Source: Candidatus Dojkabacteria bacterium (GTDB lineage Bacteria > Patescibacteria > Dojkabacteria > SC72). From it: a stretch of DNA of 64,000 nucleotides. Positions 27,632-37,048 of the stretch are shown here, piece by piece. Where the stretch lies: the NCBI GenBank assembly GCA_023229785.1, contig JALNYV010000001.1, positions 682,001-746,000 on the forward strand, given 5' to 3'. The position numbers and the translations under genes were made by a program. Each line of letters opens with the position of its first letter. The first letter of the stretch is position 1. The notes beneath the pieces are model-generated. The model worked only from the letters and a program-made list of their open reading frames with translations. It had not been told where the DNA came from and ran no database searches.

Positions 27632-27656
27632 GGGGTGCAACAGCACCCCTTTTTTG
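27632..27656 (+). terminator. Intrinsic terminator of the major pilin gene
   Basis: GGGGTGC (27632-27638), loop AACA, GCACCCC (27643-27649), then seven T (27650-27656). A textbook rho-independent terminator. Confidence 0.92.
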
Positions 27657-27659
27657 TAG

Positions 27660-27665
27660 TACAAT
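27660..27665 (+). promoter_or_regulatory. -10 element for the GT2 gene at 27672
   Basis: TACAAT ends 6 nt before the ATG at 27672, directly after the pilin terminator. The block TTTTGTAGTACAAT recurs upstream of pilD (32941-32954) with the same spacing. Confidence 0.6.
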
Positions 27666-27671
27666 GATTTC

Positions 27672-28820
27672 ATGGAGATTGAGCAGATATATAAGATTGC
27701 TGATAGCAAAGATTCATATTCAAGAGAGGAAATAATTAGTCAAATAGAAAGAATATCAGAGAAAAAAAATCTTCCCAAATTTGTTGATAAATACTCAATA
27801 AATATAGAACCTAAATTTGGGATTACTATCCTCTTCCCTATTTTCAATGAAGAACCTATTCTTAAATTCTCAATAAATTCCTTTTTGAATTCCTATTTTA
27901 ATCCAGATATAAGCTATCAGATTATTTTCTTTTTAAATGCTTGCACAGACGATAGTCTCACTGTCCTGCTAAGTGCATTTAAAACTGTTGGAGAAATAGA
28001 GACAAGATCTTTCAGTACTAGGGAATACAAAACACTTGGTGATTCTGGAATAAAATTAAAATATTTTGAGATTAAAAATGGAAGGAATATTTTCAAAATA
28101 ATTGAAACTTCAACTAGGGGTCGGGTAAATGCGATAAAAGTTGTATGTAAGATAGGAAAACTTTGTGAACATGATATCGTTATGTCCTTCGATACCGATT
28201 TTATTTTGGAGCCCCAAACAATATATGCATTATCCAACGCTGGTATAACTAATATCATTAAGACAAAATCTACCGTTGCACTTAGTGGCTATGCAATAAT
28301 GGTGAATAAAAAGAAACAAAGCAAATTTGAAATGTGGCTAAGGGATCATGAAGTATGGTCTGATCAAAAATACAAGTCTTTGTCTGGCTGTAGTTTGGTA
28401 TTGAATATTGATTGGGCCTTGAGAAATATCGTAGACGTTTCAGTTGAAGACTATGCAATGGGAGCAATCGCAAGACTACAAAACAAAGTTCCCATTAAAA
28501 TAGCTGATGCACGATTATGGGGATTTAAAACGAATATGAGAGACGATATTAAACAATTAAGTAGATCTATACGTGGTCGTTATCAACTATTGAAAGTTCG
28601 CCCAGAGCTTACTAATTTAATTATTTCAGATCATTTCTTTATGCAATCTTCAATAAACAGATTTAGATTCATTTGTAACAAGGTATTTATAAATCCTTCA
28701 AAACTTCTAAAATGTATATGGTTATATGTCTTTACTGAACTATCAATTAGAGAGGCAAAGAAAGAATTTAAAACGAATTCATTAAATTCAGAATGGGAAC
28801 CACTGAAGTCTGGGCGTTAA
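27672..28820 (+). CDS. Glycosyltransferase family 2-like protein
   Basis: 382 aa, no membrane helix. GT-A features: FGITILFPIFNEEPIL at about 50, FLNACTDDS, and the DxD-like VMSFDTDFILEP. Residues 1-45 form a charged helical lead. GT2 enzymes transfer a sugar from a nucleotide donor; substrate unknown. It opens a block of sugar-related genes lying between the pilin and pilD genes, so pilin or surface glycosylation is possible but not shown. It converges with the HAD gene 4 nt away. Confidence 0.8.
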   Translation: MEIEQIYKIADSKDSYSREEIISQIERISEKKNLPKFVDKYSINIEPKFGITILFPIFNEEPILKFSINSFLNSYFNPDISYQIIFFLNACTDDSLTVLLSAFKTVGEIETRSFSTREYKTLGDSGIKLKYFEIKNGRNIFKIIETSTRGRVNAIKVVCKIGKLCEHDIVMSFDTDFILEPQTIYALSNAGITNIIKTKSTVALSGYAIMVNKKKQSKFEMWLRDHEVWSDQKYKSLSGCSLVLNIDWALRNIVDVSVEDYAMGAIARLQNKVPIKIADARLWGFKTNMRDDIKQLSRSIRGRYQLLKVRPELTNLIISDHFFMQSSINRFRFICNKVFINPSKLLKCIWLYVFTELSIREAKKEFKTNSLNSEWEPLKSGR

Positions 28821-28824
28821 TTTA

Positions 28825-29481
28825 TCATAGATAGGAATTTAAAATCTTCGGTATTTCGCTACTATTATTTATCTTTATATATGTAATCCCTAGTCTAGAA
28901 ATAAATTCTTCTTTATCATTGCTGTCATCAATGAATATACAATCCTTAGTGTTAACATTATTCTTTTTAAAAAAATTTTTGAAAAAGATACTTTCCCCAT
29001 TTTCATCCCTATCATGTTTTAATCCTTTCTGATAATAAGAATTAATTATCTCATCAAAAAGCAAATTAAGCTTCATGTGCGGAACTGTCCATCTTGAGAA
29101 GCAATCCATATTATTGGTTGCTATGACAAGTTTCACTTTTTTGATTTTTAGATTTTTTAAAATTTTTGGTAAATCATTTGAGCTTAAACTCATAGACTTA
29201 CATCCCTTTATAAACTCTTTCAAGATAACTTTATATTCAGTATTTGTTTGGTCTGAAACATATTTCATCACTTCTTCAGTTGTTTGATTTCCTCTCATCC
29301 AATTATTAATCATCTCTTTAGTTTCAGAAAACATTGCCTTGTCCCATTTATTATATAGGGTATTTATATCTTCTTCTTTTGAACTTCTCATGTGTTCCCA
29401 AAAAAAAGAATCAGAAAGAGTTCCATTCCAGTCAAAAAAGATTACTTTAGGCCTGTTCATGTCGAAATTTATAAATAACAT
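28825..29481 (-). CDS. HAD-superfamily hydrolase
   Basis: 218 aa. HAD motif I is VIFFDWNGTLSDS (the D-x-D/N-G-T form; here D-W-N, so the second acid is Asn). Motif II region KLVIATNNMD, motif IV IFIDDSNDKEEFISRLG. A helical cap lies between. Probably a phosphatase on a small or sugar phosphate. Its 5' end overlaps the upstream glycosyltransferase by 35 nt; a later ATG (MNRPKVIFF, 29460) would shorten the overlap. The Asn at the general acid/base position could weaken phosphatase activity. Confidence 0.8.
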   Translation of the reverse strand: MLFINFDMNRPKVIFFDWNGTLSDSFFWEHMRSSKEEDINTLYNKWDKAMFSETKEMINNWMRGNQTTEEVMKYVSDQTNTEYKVILKEFIKGCKSMSLSSNDLPKILKNLKIKKVKLVIATNNMDCFSRWTVPHMKLNLLFDEIINSYYQKGLKHDRDENGESIFFKNFFKKNNVNTKDCIFIDDSNDKEEFISRLGITYIKINNSSEIPKILNSYL

Positions 29482-30667
29482 TATTGTAATATCTAACCAG
29501 TATTTCTAATCTGTCTTCACTCAAAATATCCATATAGTAGTCCTTTACATCTGATTTCATTTTACTATATTTATTTTTATCCATACTTAGCATTTTGTCA
29601 ATTTTATCGTAAATATCGGTTGGTGAAGAATTTTCAGTAATAAAACCTGTGATTTTATCTCTTATTAATTCTTCCACACTGGATCTGTTTGATCCTATTA
29701 TCGGGATACCTCGGGAGATTGTTTCTAGGCAAGTGTTTGGAAGATTATCTACCCTTGATGGAACTAATACACAGACAGAAGAATCAATAATTGGAATTAA
29801 AAGCTCTCTTCTTACGTGAGGATAAAACAATATACTATTTTTTACTTTGTTACATTTTGTTAGAACAAATTTCTTCATAGAGCTTTTTCCTGGAATTCCA
29901 AAGTCTTTTCCTAGAAATATAAAACCGACATTATTAAATTTATTCACTATTTTTGGAATCACTTCAACTAATAAATCAACTCCCTTTACTTTACTTAGAC
30001 TCCCAAAATATAAAATATACTTTTTCGGTTTAAATGTTCTCTTTATTTTTTTCAATAATGAATCTTCTAATTTAATATTGCTCATGTCCTCAACAATTGT
30101 TGGAATTACCTCTGCCTCAAGGTTCTCAAAATCTTCATATATTCGTTTCATAAATACACTTGGGGAGAATAAACCGTTGGCATCTTTTGCGGTTTTTAAT
30201 TCAAAATAATCTTCAATACTCTTTATAAAAGTTTTCTTCGCACCAAACATTGCCCTAAGTGAAGGCGCATAACTCGACGTTCTACAGACAACCGGAAATT
30301 TTTTGTTCTTTAGCAAGAGCAGACCTGGAAAAAGATAATTTGACGTTTGTACTATGTCAATTTTATGTTTAGCATTTATTTGAAAAACATATCTATTAAA
30401 TTTTACACATGTAGAAACCAGTCTAGAAAATCTTTTTAGTTGATGTAGAGTATCTCCGTCTATTCCTTCAAATAGATTTGGAGCTTTGAATTCTATAATA
30501 GATACCCCTTTATCTTTTATCAATTTGTTTTTGGAACCAGATAAAATAACTGAGACGTTATGACCGCTTTTATATAGTTGCTGAGCTGTTTTCTTTGTGT
30601 ATTGTGCTATACCCCCATATTCAGTACCTTTTAAAGGATATTCTGTTGTTAAAAAAACGATATGCAT
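29447..30667 (-). CDS. Glycosyltransferase family 4
   Basis: 406 aa, GT-B fold. N-terminal MHIVFLTTEYPLKGTEYGGIAQYTKKTAQ is the usual GT4 opening (glycine-rich GGIAQY loop). The C-terminal half has KKYILYFGSLSKVKGVDLLVE, FIFLGKDFG, VLVPSRVDNLPNTCLETISRGIPIIGS (the E-x7-E type donor-binding motif). It transfers a sugar from a nucleotide donor, likely at the inner face of the membrane. Part of a minus-strand set GT2-kinase-GT4-HAD. Confidence 0.9.
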   Translation of the reverse strand: MHIVFLTTEYPLKGTEYGGIAQYTKKTAQQLYKSGHNVSVILSGSKNKLIKDKGVSIIEFKAPNLFEGIDGDTLHQLKRFSRLVSTCVKFNRYVFQINAKHKIDIVQTSNYLFPGLLLLKNKKFPVVCRTSSYAPSLRAMFGAKKTFIKSIEDYFELKTAKDANGLFSPSVFMKRIYEDFENLEAEVIPTIVEDMSNIKLEDSLLKKIKRTFKPKKYILYFGSLSKVKGVDLLVEVIPKIVNKFNNVGFIFLGKDFGIPGKSSMKKFVLTKCNKVKNSILFYPHVRRELLIPIIDSSVCVLVPSRVDNLPNTCLETISRGIPIIGSNRSSVEELIRDKITGFITENSSPTDIYDKIDKMLSMDKNKYSKMKSDVKDYYMDILSEDRLEILVRYYNNVIYKFRHEQA

Positions 30668-30675
30668 ATTTGTAA

Positions 30676-31338
30676 TTATTCTAATGTTCTTAGTGTATCA
30701 AAAGCGAGATTTAAATTAAAAATTGCATCATTGGGTGAATTATCAATAAATTCTTTCGCTTGTAGCGCAAGTATATCGATAGTTTTGTCATTAATTATCA
30801 TGACCCCGTTCCTTGCACCATACACTCCGATTAACTTAATTAGAAGTGAATCTACAATAGTTGTTGTCTCCCATTCGTTTAAAAATGCTATTCCAGCAGG
30901 CCTTCTTTGTGCAATTCTGTTTTCGAAAGTTTGTTTTGTTCCTGGGGTTAAAGCGATTAAAACCGGAGGAATTATTATGTCCCCTTTTATAGCTAATTTT
31001 TGAAGCGCATCAAGAGCATAATAGTATGCGTTAGGGATTTCAGGATGTTTTTTTAACAGAGTATATTCATAATGAATATATGTCCAGATTGTTCTATCCA
31101 TTACTACGTCCCCTCCATTTTTTATCAGTAGCGCATTTGCATCTGCACTTCGTCTTTGCTCCACTTCAGTAAAGAAATTTAAGTTCTTTTTGGCGTCATC
31201 AATATCTTTCGGCTGATGTGGAAAACTGGCTACATAATAACTTGGCTCATTAACAATCTGAAATCCATATTCTAACTCAAGCTTACAAGCTAGGCTGGAT
31301 TTTCCACTAAATGAATTTCCTTCGATTCCCGTTATCAT
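30676..31338 (-). CDS. P-loop nucleoside/nucleotide kinase-like protein
   Basis: 220 aa. Walker A GIEGNSFSGKSSLACKLE (GxxxSGKS), then GFQIVNEPSYY, VVMDRTIWTYIHYEY (DR-type motif), and FENRIAQRRPAGIAF resembling a lid. The layout is like thymidylate or deoxynucleoside kinases, but I cannot assign the substrate. Its ATG touches the stop of the membrane GT2 gene (31338), and it ends 8 nt before the GT4 start, so it belongs to that operon. Confidence 0.68.
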   Translation of the reverse strand: MITGIEGNSFSGKSSLACKLELEYGFQIVNEPSYYVASFPHQPKDIDDAKKNLNFFTEVEQRRSADANALLIKNGGDVVMDRTIWTYIHYEYTLLKKHPEIPNAYYYALDALQKLAIKGDIIIPPVLIALTPGTKQTFENRIAQRRPAGIAFLNEWETTTIVDSLLIKLIGVYGARNGVMIINDKTIDILALQAKEFIDNSPNDAIFNLNLAFDTLRTLE

Positions 31339-32861
31339 TATCTTTCTGTTTTAAGTTTATTTATTTCTTTTTTAGTAATAATTGATTTTATTGAGTCGAG
31401 AATAGCTAATACTGGACCTAAGCTATGTGTTAAATAGACTGGCAATGTCATGAGGATATCCAATAGATTTAATCTAATAGGCTTATATCCCGAAATCAAA
31501 TTTTTATTCTTATTGATAAGAAAAACAGTAATTATCCAACTAAAGATCGAATAATTGATGAAGGAGAGTATTGAACATAATAATAATTCATATTGTTTCG
31601 AGGCTATAGGAAAAATAAATAAAAAGAGCCATGTAAATGAGATACTTAACCAAATCATACTTCGATAAAAGGACTGCAGACTCCAGTAGAATCCCAATAT
31701 CAAATTTTTAAAATTACTCTTGCTGTTTTTTATGAAAAATTTAAAATACAGGGGAGAGTGAAATGCCCCATAAAACCAAGTTCTATATTGTTTAAACACT
31801 GATGAAATACTTGAGGGAGTATCTGCAGATTCCAGTTTAGGCAGAATTTGAAAGTTATATCCTTGCAATCTAAGTAAGTACCCAAGTGGAAGATCTTCAT
31901 TTGTGAATTGTGTTGGGAAATATTTAACCTTTTCTAGTGCTCTATTACTAATAAGTAGGCCATGTCCAACTACGTGAGCTACTTCAAGAAAAGAAAATTT
32001 ATTCTCTTTCCTTTGGGTATATAATTGTGGTATTTCATGAGCAAAAGTCCATCTTGTTTGAAGCAGTCCATTTCCTTTTAAAAAGGCATCATGCCAAGTA
32101 TTGCTTGGGTTTTTAAAATTGTTCAAAAATATGGCCGACTGTTGAATTATTGATTCTTGAGAAGAAAGTGATGATGCCAAATTAATATAATCTTTGTCTA
32201 CCACAGAGTCTGCGTTGAATACGGAAATAAATAGTTCTGATTTAGGATACCTTTCTTTTAATTTGAGACACGCAAAGTTCAATTGATTGGACATAATACC
32301 CTTAGACTTTGGATAATGTAATATTTCAAATATTTCTTTATTATTTTGGAGGTTTAGAGCTTTCTCAAGTACCTTTTTTGTCGTTTTGATATTGTTGTAA
32401 CTTTTAATGTAAATATCCTTTTTTTGAATATTTGGGAGATTTTTAGTTTTATAATAAATGTTCTTTGCAGAATTATTTGAAAAATATCCAGGGGAATATT
32501 CTTTAAAAGAATTAAAATTCTTTGCATTTGTGAGCTTTGGAATAATTTTGGAAATGAAAGCTTTTAATTTGACCTTATATTCGTAAGTTTCTCTTTCTGT
32601 CGTAATAAATATAACTTTATATTCTCCTTTTAATGAGGAAAATACTTTCAAAAGTTGCGGAACTAAATCTTGTTCACGCAATAATGGAATTAGTATGAAA
32701 ATTCTTTTTTCATCTAAAATTTTAGAAGACGCAAGATATTTTGAATAGATTTTATTCAAAATCTTAAATGAAAAAAGAATTTTAAGGTTGGCAACAATTC
32801 CTCTGTAATATGAGAAGATAAGAACTACAATAAATATTGTGTATATGTAATCACTCATCAA
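31338..32861 (-). CDS. Membrane glycosyltransferase family 2
   Basis: 507 aa. N-terminal helix (YIYTIFIVVLIFSYYRGIV), then a cytoplasmic GT-A domain and about four C-terminal helices. Motifs: RIFILIPLLREQDLV, SVFNADSVVD (DxD-like, here N-A-D), NEDLPLGYLLRL (the ED acceptor motif), KQYRTWFYGAFHSP (Q-x-x-x-W). Compared with GT2 synthases it has a long insertion of about 80 residues (130-195) between the first strand and the DxD region. It probably builds a lipid-linked or surface glycan. First gene of the minus-strand sugar set. Confidence 0.82.
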   Translation of the reverse strand: MMSDYIYTIFIVVLIFSYYRGIVANLKILFSFKILNKIYSKYLASSKILDEKRIFILIPLLREQDLVPQLLKVFSSLKGEYKVIFITTERETYEYKVKLKAFISKIIPKLTNAKNFNSFKEYSPGYFSNNSAKNIYYKTKNLPNIQKKDIYIKSYNNIKTTKKVLEKALNLQNNKEIFEILHYPKSKGIMSNQLNFACLKLKERYPKSELFISVFNADSVVDKDYINLASSLSSQESIIQQSAIFLNNFKNPSNTWHDAFLKGNGLLQTRWTFAHEIPQLYTQRKENKFSFLEVAHVVGHGLLISNRALEKVKYFPTQFTNEDLPLGYLLRLQGYNFQILPKLESADTPSSISSVFKQYRTWFYGAFHSPLYFKFFIKNSKSNFKNLILGFYWSLQSFYRSMIWLSISFTWLFLFIFPIASKQYELLLCSILSFINYSIFSWIITVFLINKNKNLISGYKPIRLNLLDILMTLPVYLTHSLGPVLAILDSIKSIITKKEINKLKTER

Positions 32862-32948
32862 ATAGATATTATAACAGAAAAAGGCTGGGACGACCTATAG
32901 TCCGTGTTGTTTAAATTTAATATACATTTCAGCATAGGTCTTTTGTAG

Positions 32949-32954
32949 TACAAT
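32949..32954 (+). promoter_or_regulatory. -10 element for pilD
   Basis: TACAAT ends 6 nt before the pilD ATG at 32961, inside the repeated block TTTTGTAGTACAAT (32941-32954) also found before 27672. Confidence 0.6.
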
Positions 32955-32960
32955 ACTTTC

Positions 32961-33710
32961 ATGGCATACTTGATATATGTATTTCTTTTTCTTTTAGGAA
33001 CAATATTTGCAAGTTTTTTAATTGCAACATCGTATAGATTGAATAAGGAGATGAAATGGAAAGAGCTTTTCTTGGGAAGATCAATGTGTGATAGTTGCAA
33101 TAAAACATTACACTGGTACGAGCTCATCCCCATATTTTCATATATATTTTTAAAAGGTAAATGTCCAAAGTGTAAAAAGTATATTCCATTTGTATATACA
33201 TTATCTGAAATATTCCTTGGAATAGCATTTGTATTGATTTACATATCTTGGGGAATAAATATCTGGGTTTATGTCATTATTTGCATACTGTTCTCTCTGT
33301 CATACTTTGACTATATATCTAAAACCATTCCTGCATTTTTAACAAATACATTACTTGTAATTGGAGTTGTATATTTTACATTCCACTTTTCATCAGCTCA
33401 ACTAATTACAATTGGAATTGGAGCAGGAGTGTGTGTATTTCTTTTGATACTAAATAGGATAAAGGAATCGTTTGGATTTGGAGATATAATAGTATTTCTT
33501 GCTTTTTCATTTATCCTCCCTACTCCCCTTTTCATTACATTTCTCCTTTTATCTATATATATTAGTGCCATATTTGCAATCGGGCTGGTTATTAAAAACA
33601 GAAAGAATTTAAAAACATATATCCCCCTGCTACCTTTCATTACATTAGCTTTTCTTCTCACTCCTTTTGTTTCAAAATATTTTGTTGAATACATATTTTC
33701 GCTGTGGTAA
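32961..33710 (+). CDS. pilD: Prepilin peptidase PilD (A24 family)
   Basis: 249 aa membrane protease that cuts the prepilin leader. Zinc-like cytoplasmic loop CDSC...CPKC (MCDSCNKTLHWYELIPIFSY, LKGKCPKCKKYIP). The catalytic Asps are in LSYFDYISKTIP and the second, conserved FGFGDII motif. About seven or eight helices. The promoter puts its start codon at the transcript start. It heads the run of minor pilin genes. Confidence 0.93.
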   Translation: MAYLIYVFLFLLGTIFASFLIATSYRLNKEMKWKELFLGRSMCDSCNKTLHWYELIPIFSYIFLKGKCPKCKKYIPFVYTLSEIFLGIAFVLIYISWGINIWVYVIICILFSLSYFDYISKTIPAFLTNTLLVIGVVYFTFHFSSAQLITIGIGAGVCVFLLILNRIKESFGFGDIIVFLAFSFILPTPLFITFLLLSIYISAIFAIGLVIKNRKNLKTYIPLLPFITLAFLLTPFVSKYFVEYIFSLW

Positions 33711-33721
33711 AGTTGAATTAT

Positions 33722-34459
33722 ATGACTGCCTTAAAAAAATACAAAGCATATACCCTTGTTGAAATGTTGGTGGTGATGGGGATTTTCGGAATCATCGCTG
33801 GAATGGGGTTTGCAACTTTCTACGGTTTAAGGGATACAATGGCATTAAATCAGGAATTAATAACATTTTCACAGGATGTTCGAAATGCCCAAAGATCAGC
33901 ACTTTTTTTAGATAGGACTGTTGGAGAGAGGTGGATATATGGTGTAGGAGTAGACTTTTCTCAAATGAATTCGGACGAGAGATATAATACTTTCAAATGG
34001 TGTTCTCAATTTAATGATTTTGGGGATACTAAAACAAAAGGAACAATTCCAAATTTTGATAAAACAATTCCTGTTGGAAGCCAGAACGGAAATCTACCGA
34101 CTGCAAATTATCTTTACAAGGAATGCTCCCTTGGAATTAGTGTAAGTGAACTAGTGAAACTAACAGGAACAGTCGATAAGTATTTTGAGAGTAATTTCAA
34201 TATCTCGTTTCCAAGCTCAAATAATGCAACTGGAGATGTTGGTGGTGTACCAGTATATTTAGTTTTTGAATCTGTTTCAGGAAGAGCATTTTTCTATGAC
34301 TCCTCTGGTAATATTGTCAATTACACCTCGGCAGGACTACCAGTTGATGCTCCTGTTGACTTGGTAATTGAAGTAAGAAGCCCTAGAACAAGAGTATTAA
34401 AAGTAATGACAGTATCTAATATTTCAGGAAAAGTAACAGTTGAAAATAGTACATACTAA
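33722..34459 (+). CDS. Prepilin-like protein (minor pilin 1)
   Basis: 245 aa from the ATG at 33722; a GTG at 33704 overlapping the pilD stop is a longer alternative. Class III signal: leader ending KKYKA, then YTLVEMLVVMGIFGIIAGM with Glu at +5. The residue before the cut is Ala rather than Gly. A globular domain with two Cys follows. Likely a minor pilin that primes or tips the pilus. Confidence 0.85.
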   Translation: MTALKKYKAYTLVEMLVVMGIFGIIAGMGFATFYGLRDTMALNQELITFSQDVRNAQRSALFLDRTVGERWIYGVGVDFSQMNSDERYNTFKWCSQFNDFGDTKTKGTIPNFDKTIPVGSQNGNLPTANYLYKECSLGISVSELVKLTGTVDKYFESNFNISFPSSNNATGDVGGVPVYLVFESVSGRAFFYDSSGNIVNYTSAGLPVDAPVDLVIEVRSPRTRVLKVMTVSNISGKVTVENSTY

Positions 34460-34985
34460 ATATAAAGCAATTGGTTTTGTTGAAACACTCATAGCAATTA
34501 TGGTTGCAGGAGTTGCTTGTATTGCGTTAATGGGACTTGCTGCAAATACTATCTCCATTGTTGCTACAAATGAGAGGGAGGATCAAATGACCCAGATTGC
34601 AATTGAGGGAGCATCAGCAGTTTCTGCAATTGCTTTGCAAAATAATACATCAGAGCTTCCAGTATTTCCTAAGATTTCCAATAACGTTGGAAATTGTTTT
34701 CAATTGAGTACTAATAGTAGCAGTCCCTCTTTTGAAACAAATGAAAGTGGAGGCTTCAAAATTGCGTGCAATTACGATAACGGTGGAAGGGACGATTGTA
34801 AGGGTTCTCTTGCATCAGGTTCAACTGACATATTTGAAGTTTTTTGTATAACAAGTGCTTCAGATATAACTAGTGGAATAGTTGTTGGAAAGGTTGTAGT
34901 TGGGAAAACAGTATGTGTTAGCTCAGGAGCTTGTGATATCTCAGATTATCAATACTATTCTTTAAACAAAACATTACAAAGATGA
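34440..34985 (+). CDS. Prepilin-like protein (minor pilin 2)
   Basis: 181 aa, TTG start at 34440 overlapping the previous gene by 20 nt. Leader ends KYKAIG, then FVETLIAIMVAGVACIALMGL with Glu. Four or more Cys in the globular part (NCFQL, IACNYD, DDCKG, VFCIT, TVCVS, GACD) suggest disulfides. Its TGA stop overlaps the next ATG (ATGA 34982-34985). Confidence 0.82.
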   Translation: MKIVHTKYKAIGFVETLIAIMVAGVACIALMGLAANTISIVATNEREDQMTQIAIEGASAVSAIALQNNTSELPVFPKISNNVGNCFQLSTNSSSPSFETNESGGFKIACNYDNGGRDDCKGSLASGSTDIFEVFCITSASDITSGIVVGKVVVGKTVCVSSGACDISDYQYYSLNKTLQR

Positions 34986-35665
34986 AAAGGCAAATGAGAA
35001 AATATAAAGGAGTAAGTCTTGTTGAAATGTTAATTACAATTGTGATTCTTTCTGTAATTATGATTTTAACAACAACTACTTTAACAACATTAATAAAGGT
35101 GTCAGCCGCAGCTAATGGTAGAAGTATGAGCCGAGATGATAGTGAGTTTGTAATTGAGCTAATTCGAAGAAGTGTCAGAAACTCATATGCTGATGATGTG
35201 TATATATATAATGTGAGTGGGCGAACGTATGATACCACTACTAAAAAGATAGTAAGTGAAAATGTCTCTGGATACACTACTCCAGTTGCACAAGGAGCTG
35301 TTGGAAATGAGATACACTTCAGACCAACTGGGTATAGTAGATGGATATGCATTGCCTATTTCCCCACTGAAACTGATGCTTCTATTGGATATATAGTGAA
35401 ATCTTCAACAGTTGATAATGCAACCCCTAGCTCCTGCTTTGATAGTACAAATCCACAGTATCTTCAGTATGCTATGGTACTTAACTCCGATGATGTGTAT
35501 GCAGAGTTTCTAAATTTTCAGATGTATAAAACAGCTGAGAACAATTTAAGAGTGATTTCAAGTATTAAAATGAAGCCAGCATTAATGCCAAAAAAGATGG
35601 GAAATATAACTCCAGAGTATTTTAAGCAAGCCTTGATTACTTCTGAGAAATTGACCTGGGAATAA
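34982..35665 (+). CDS. Prepilin-like protein (minor pilin 3)
   Basis: 227 aa. Leader ends RKYKG, then VSLVEMLITIVILSVIMILTTT with Glu at +5. The ATGA overlap supports the start at 34982. An internal ATG at 34994 begins an 18-nt block, ATGAGAAAATATAAAGGA, repeated exactly at the start of the next gene (35687-35704), and has an AAAGG ahead of it, so it is an alternative start. Resembles PilW-type minor pilins in size and place. Confidence 0.83.
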   Translation: MKRQMRKYKGVSLVEMLITIVILSVIMILTTTTLTTLIKVSAAANGRSMSRDDSEFVIELIRRSVRNSYADDVYIYNVSGRTYDTTTKKIVSENVSGYTTPVAQGAVGNEIHFRPTGYSRWICIAYFPTETDASIGYIVKSSTVDNATPSSCFDSTNPQYLQYAMVLNSDDVYAEFLNFQMYKTAENNLRVISSIKMKPALMPKKMGNITPEYFKQALITSEKLTWE

Positions 35666-35686
35666 TAATTTGTTAGCTTTAAGCAT

Positions 35687-36625
35687 ATGAGAAAATATAA
35701 AGGACAAGCATTAGCAATAGTTATGGTAGTTCTTGTTATTGCCTCCGTTATTGGTTTGGCCATGTTTTCAAGAGTAATGAAGGATAATGCAAGAATAATT
35801 AATGAAAAGTCTTCAGCTGAAGCATTTGAAGTAACAAATTCAGCATTGGATGCTATTAAAGGAACAACTGTTGCAAGTATTAAAAATGTTTGTAACAATA
35901 CACAATTTGGTGAAGGATTAACTTCAACAAATGGGTGTAAAGCAAGTGGCAGTGCTGATGTTCAGACATTTTTTACTGATTTAGGAGTTACAACTAACCC
36001 GAGTGCGACACTCAATAACTGTAGCTCAGAATCATCAACAATTGATGTTAGTGCAAAACTGGCTGGTCCTGAAGATGATTTAGAGATTAGGCCAGATTCC
36101 GTTAGGTCTTTTGTTATTCGTGGACAAACTCCAGATCCCTTGGGCTGTACTGTTAATCTAACAGCTGAGGCAAGAGGCTCGGCTGTAGTTGGAATGTTGG
36201 TTACAAAATACTACGGGAAAACATATGTCAATGGAGTTGCAACGGAGTATAAGGCCTATGAGTATAATGATACCGTTTCATATTGTGTTCATAGCGATGG
36301 TAGTGATTGCTCCGCTGATAGCAGGTTTGGTAGTAGCTGGACCCCCCTACTCTCTGGCTCACAAATATCAATTCCTCTTTCAGGTAGCGGCACATATTCA
36401 CTAGATGAGATAAGGGTAAGAAGTGTTGGTGGGGTTGTTTCAATTAAGACCTCTCTATCCAACGCTAACTGTATCCAGAACTGGGAAATGATAAAAATGG
36501 TCGTAGGAGCAAACTGTACTGGTTCATATAGGGCAAAAGAGATACAACTACCTCAACAAGAGTGGGCTCTACCTATATTTGACTATGCAGTTTACAATGC
36601 AAACGGAACTTTAGATACAGAATAG
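35687..36625 (+). CDS. PilX-like minor pilin without Glu5
   Basis: 312 aa. Leader MRKYKG then QALAIVMVVLVIASVIGLAMF: a pilin-like helix lacking the +5 Glu, as in PilX/GspK-type proteins at the pilus tip. The large C-terminal domain has several Cys. It ends 1 nt before the receiver-domain gene. Confidence 0.75.
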   Translation: MRKYKGQALAIVMVVLVIASVIGLAMFSRVMKDNARIINEKSSAEAFEVTNSALDAIKGTTVASIKNVCNNTQFGEGLTSTNGCKASGSADVQTFFTDLGVTTNPSATLNNCSSESSTIDVSAKLAGPEDDLEIRPDSVRSFVIRGQTPDPLGCTVNLTAEARGSAVVGMLVTKYYGKTYVNGVATEYKAYEYNDTVSYCVHSDGSDCSADSRFGSSWTPLLSGSQISIPLSGSGTYSLDEIRVRSVGGVVSIKTSLSNANCIQNWEMIKMVVGANCTGSYRAKEIQLPQQEWALPIFDYAVYNANGTLDTE

Positions 36626-36626
36626 C

Positions 36627-37004
36627 ATGAGAACGATATTAATCATTGAGGATGAAAAAGCACTTCTAGATTCATATGAGAATGCTTTAAAAAGCGATTT
36701 TAGTGTATTAAAAGCAGAAAGTGGATATACAGGCTTAGAAATACTTTCCAAAAATGTAGGCAAGATTGACTGTGTTACTTTAGACCTTCTAATGCCAGGA
36801 ATTGACGGTTTAGAAGTGTTAAAACATATAAAGGAAGATAAAGAAAAGTATGGAAATATGCCAATAATAGTGCTTTCTAATATGAACAGTGAAAAAGTGA
36901 TCAAAGAAGCATTTGATTTAAATGCTGCGAGTTATTTGTTAAAAAGTGAAATAGAATATAAAGATTTAATAGATGAGATTAAGAAAGTATTAGGAGATAT
37001 GTAA
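36627..37004 (+). CDS. Stand-alone response regulator receiver domain
   Basis: 125 aa, CheY-like, no output domain. Acidic pair E8/D9 (ILIIEDEKALLDS), phospho-acceptor D53 (VTLDLLMPGIDGLEVL), Ser at the Thr position (IVLSNMNS), Lys in SYLLKSEI. It is 1 nt downstream of the PilX-like gene, so it may control pilus function like PilG/PilH. No histidine kinase is in the window. Confidence 0.9.
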   Translation: MRTILIIEDEKALLDSYENALKSDFSVLKAESGYTGLEILSKNVGKIDCVTLDLLMPGIDGLEVLKHIKEDKEKYGNMPIIVLSNMNSEKVIKEAFDLNAASYLLKSEIEYKDLIDEIKKVLGDM

Positions 37005-37028
37005 TCTTATAGTATTAACAATAAGATT
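37003..37028. repeat. 8-bp inverted repeat before the 744-aa gene
   Basis: AATCTTAT (37003-37010) and ATAAGATT (37021-37028), loop 10 nt, overlapping the stop of the receiver gene and just ahead of the -10 at 37037. Operator or weak terminator. Confidence 0.4.
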
Positions 37029-37036
37029 TATGATGA

Positions 37037-37042
37037 TATAAT
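37037..37042 (+). promoter_or_regulatory. Extended -10 for the 744-aa gene
   Basis: TGATATAAT, with the hexamer ending 6 nt before the ATG at 37049. Confidence 0.6.
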
Positions 37043-37048
37043 CGACTT

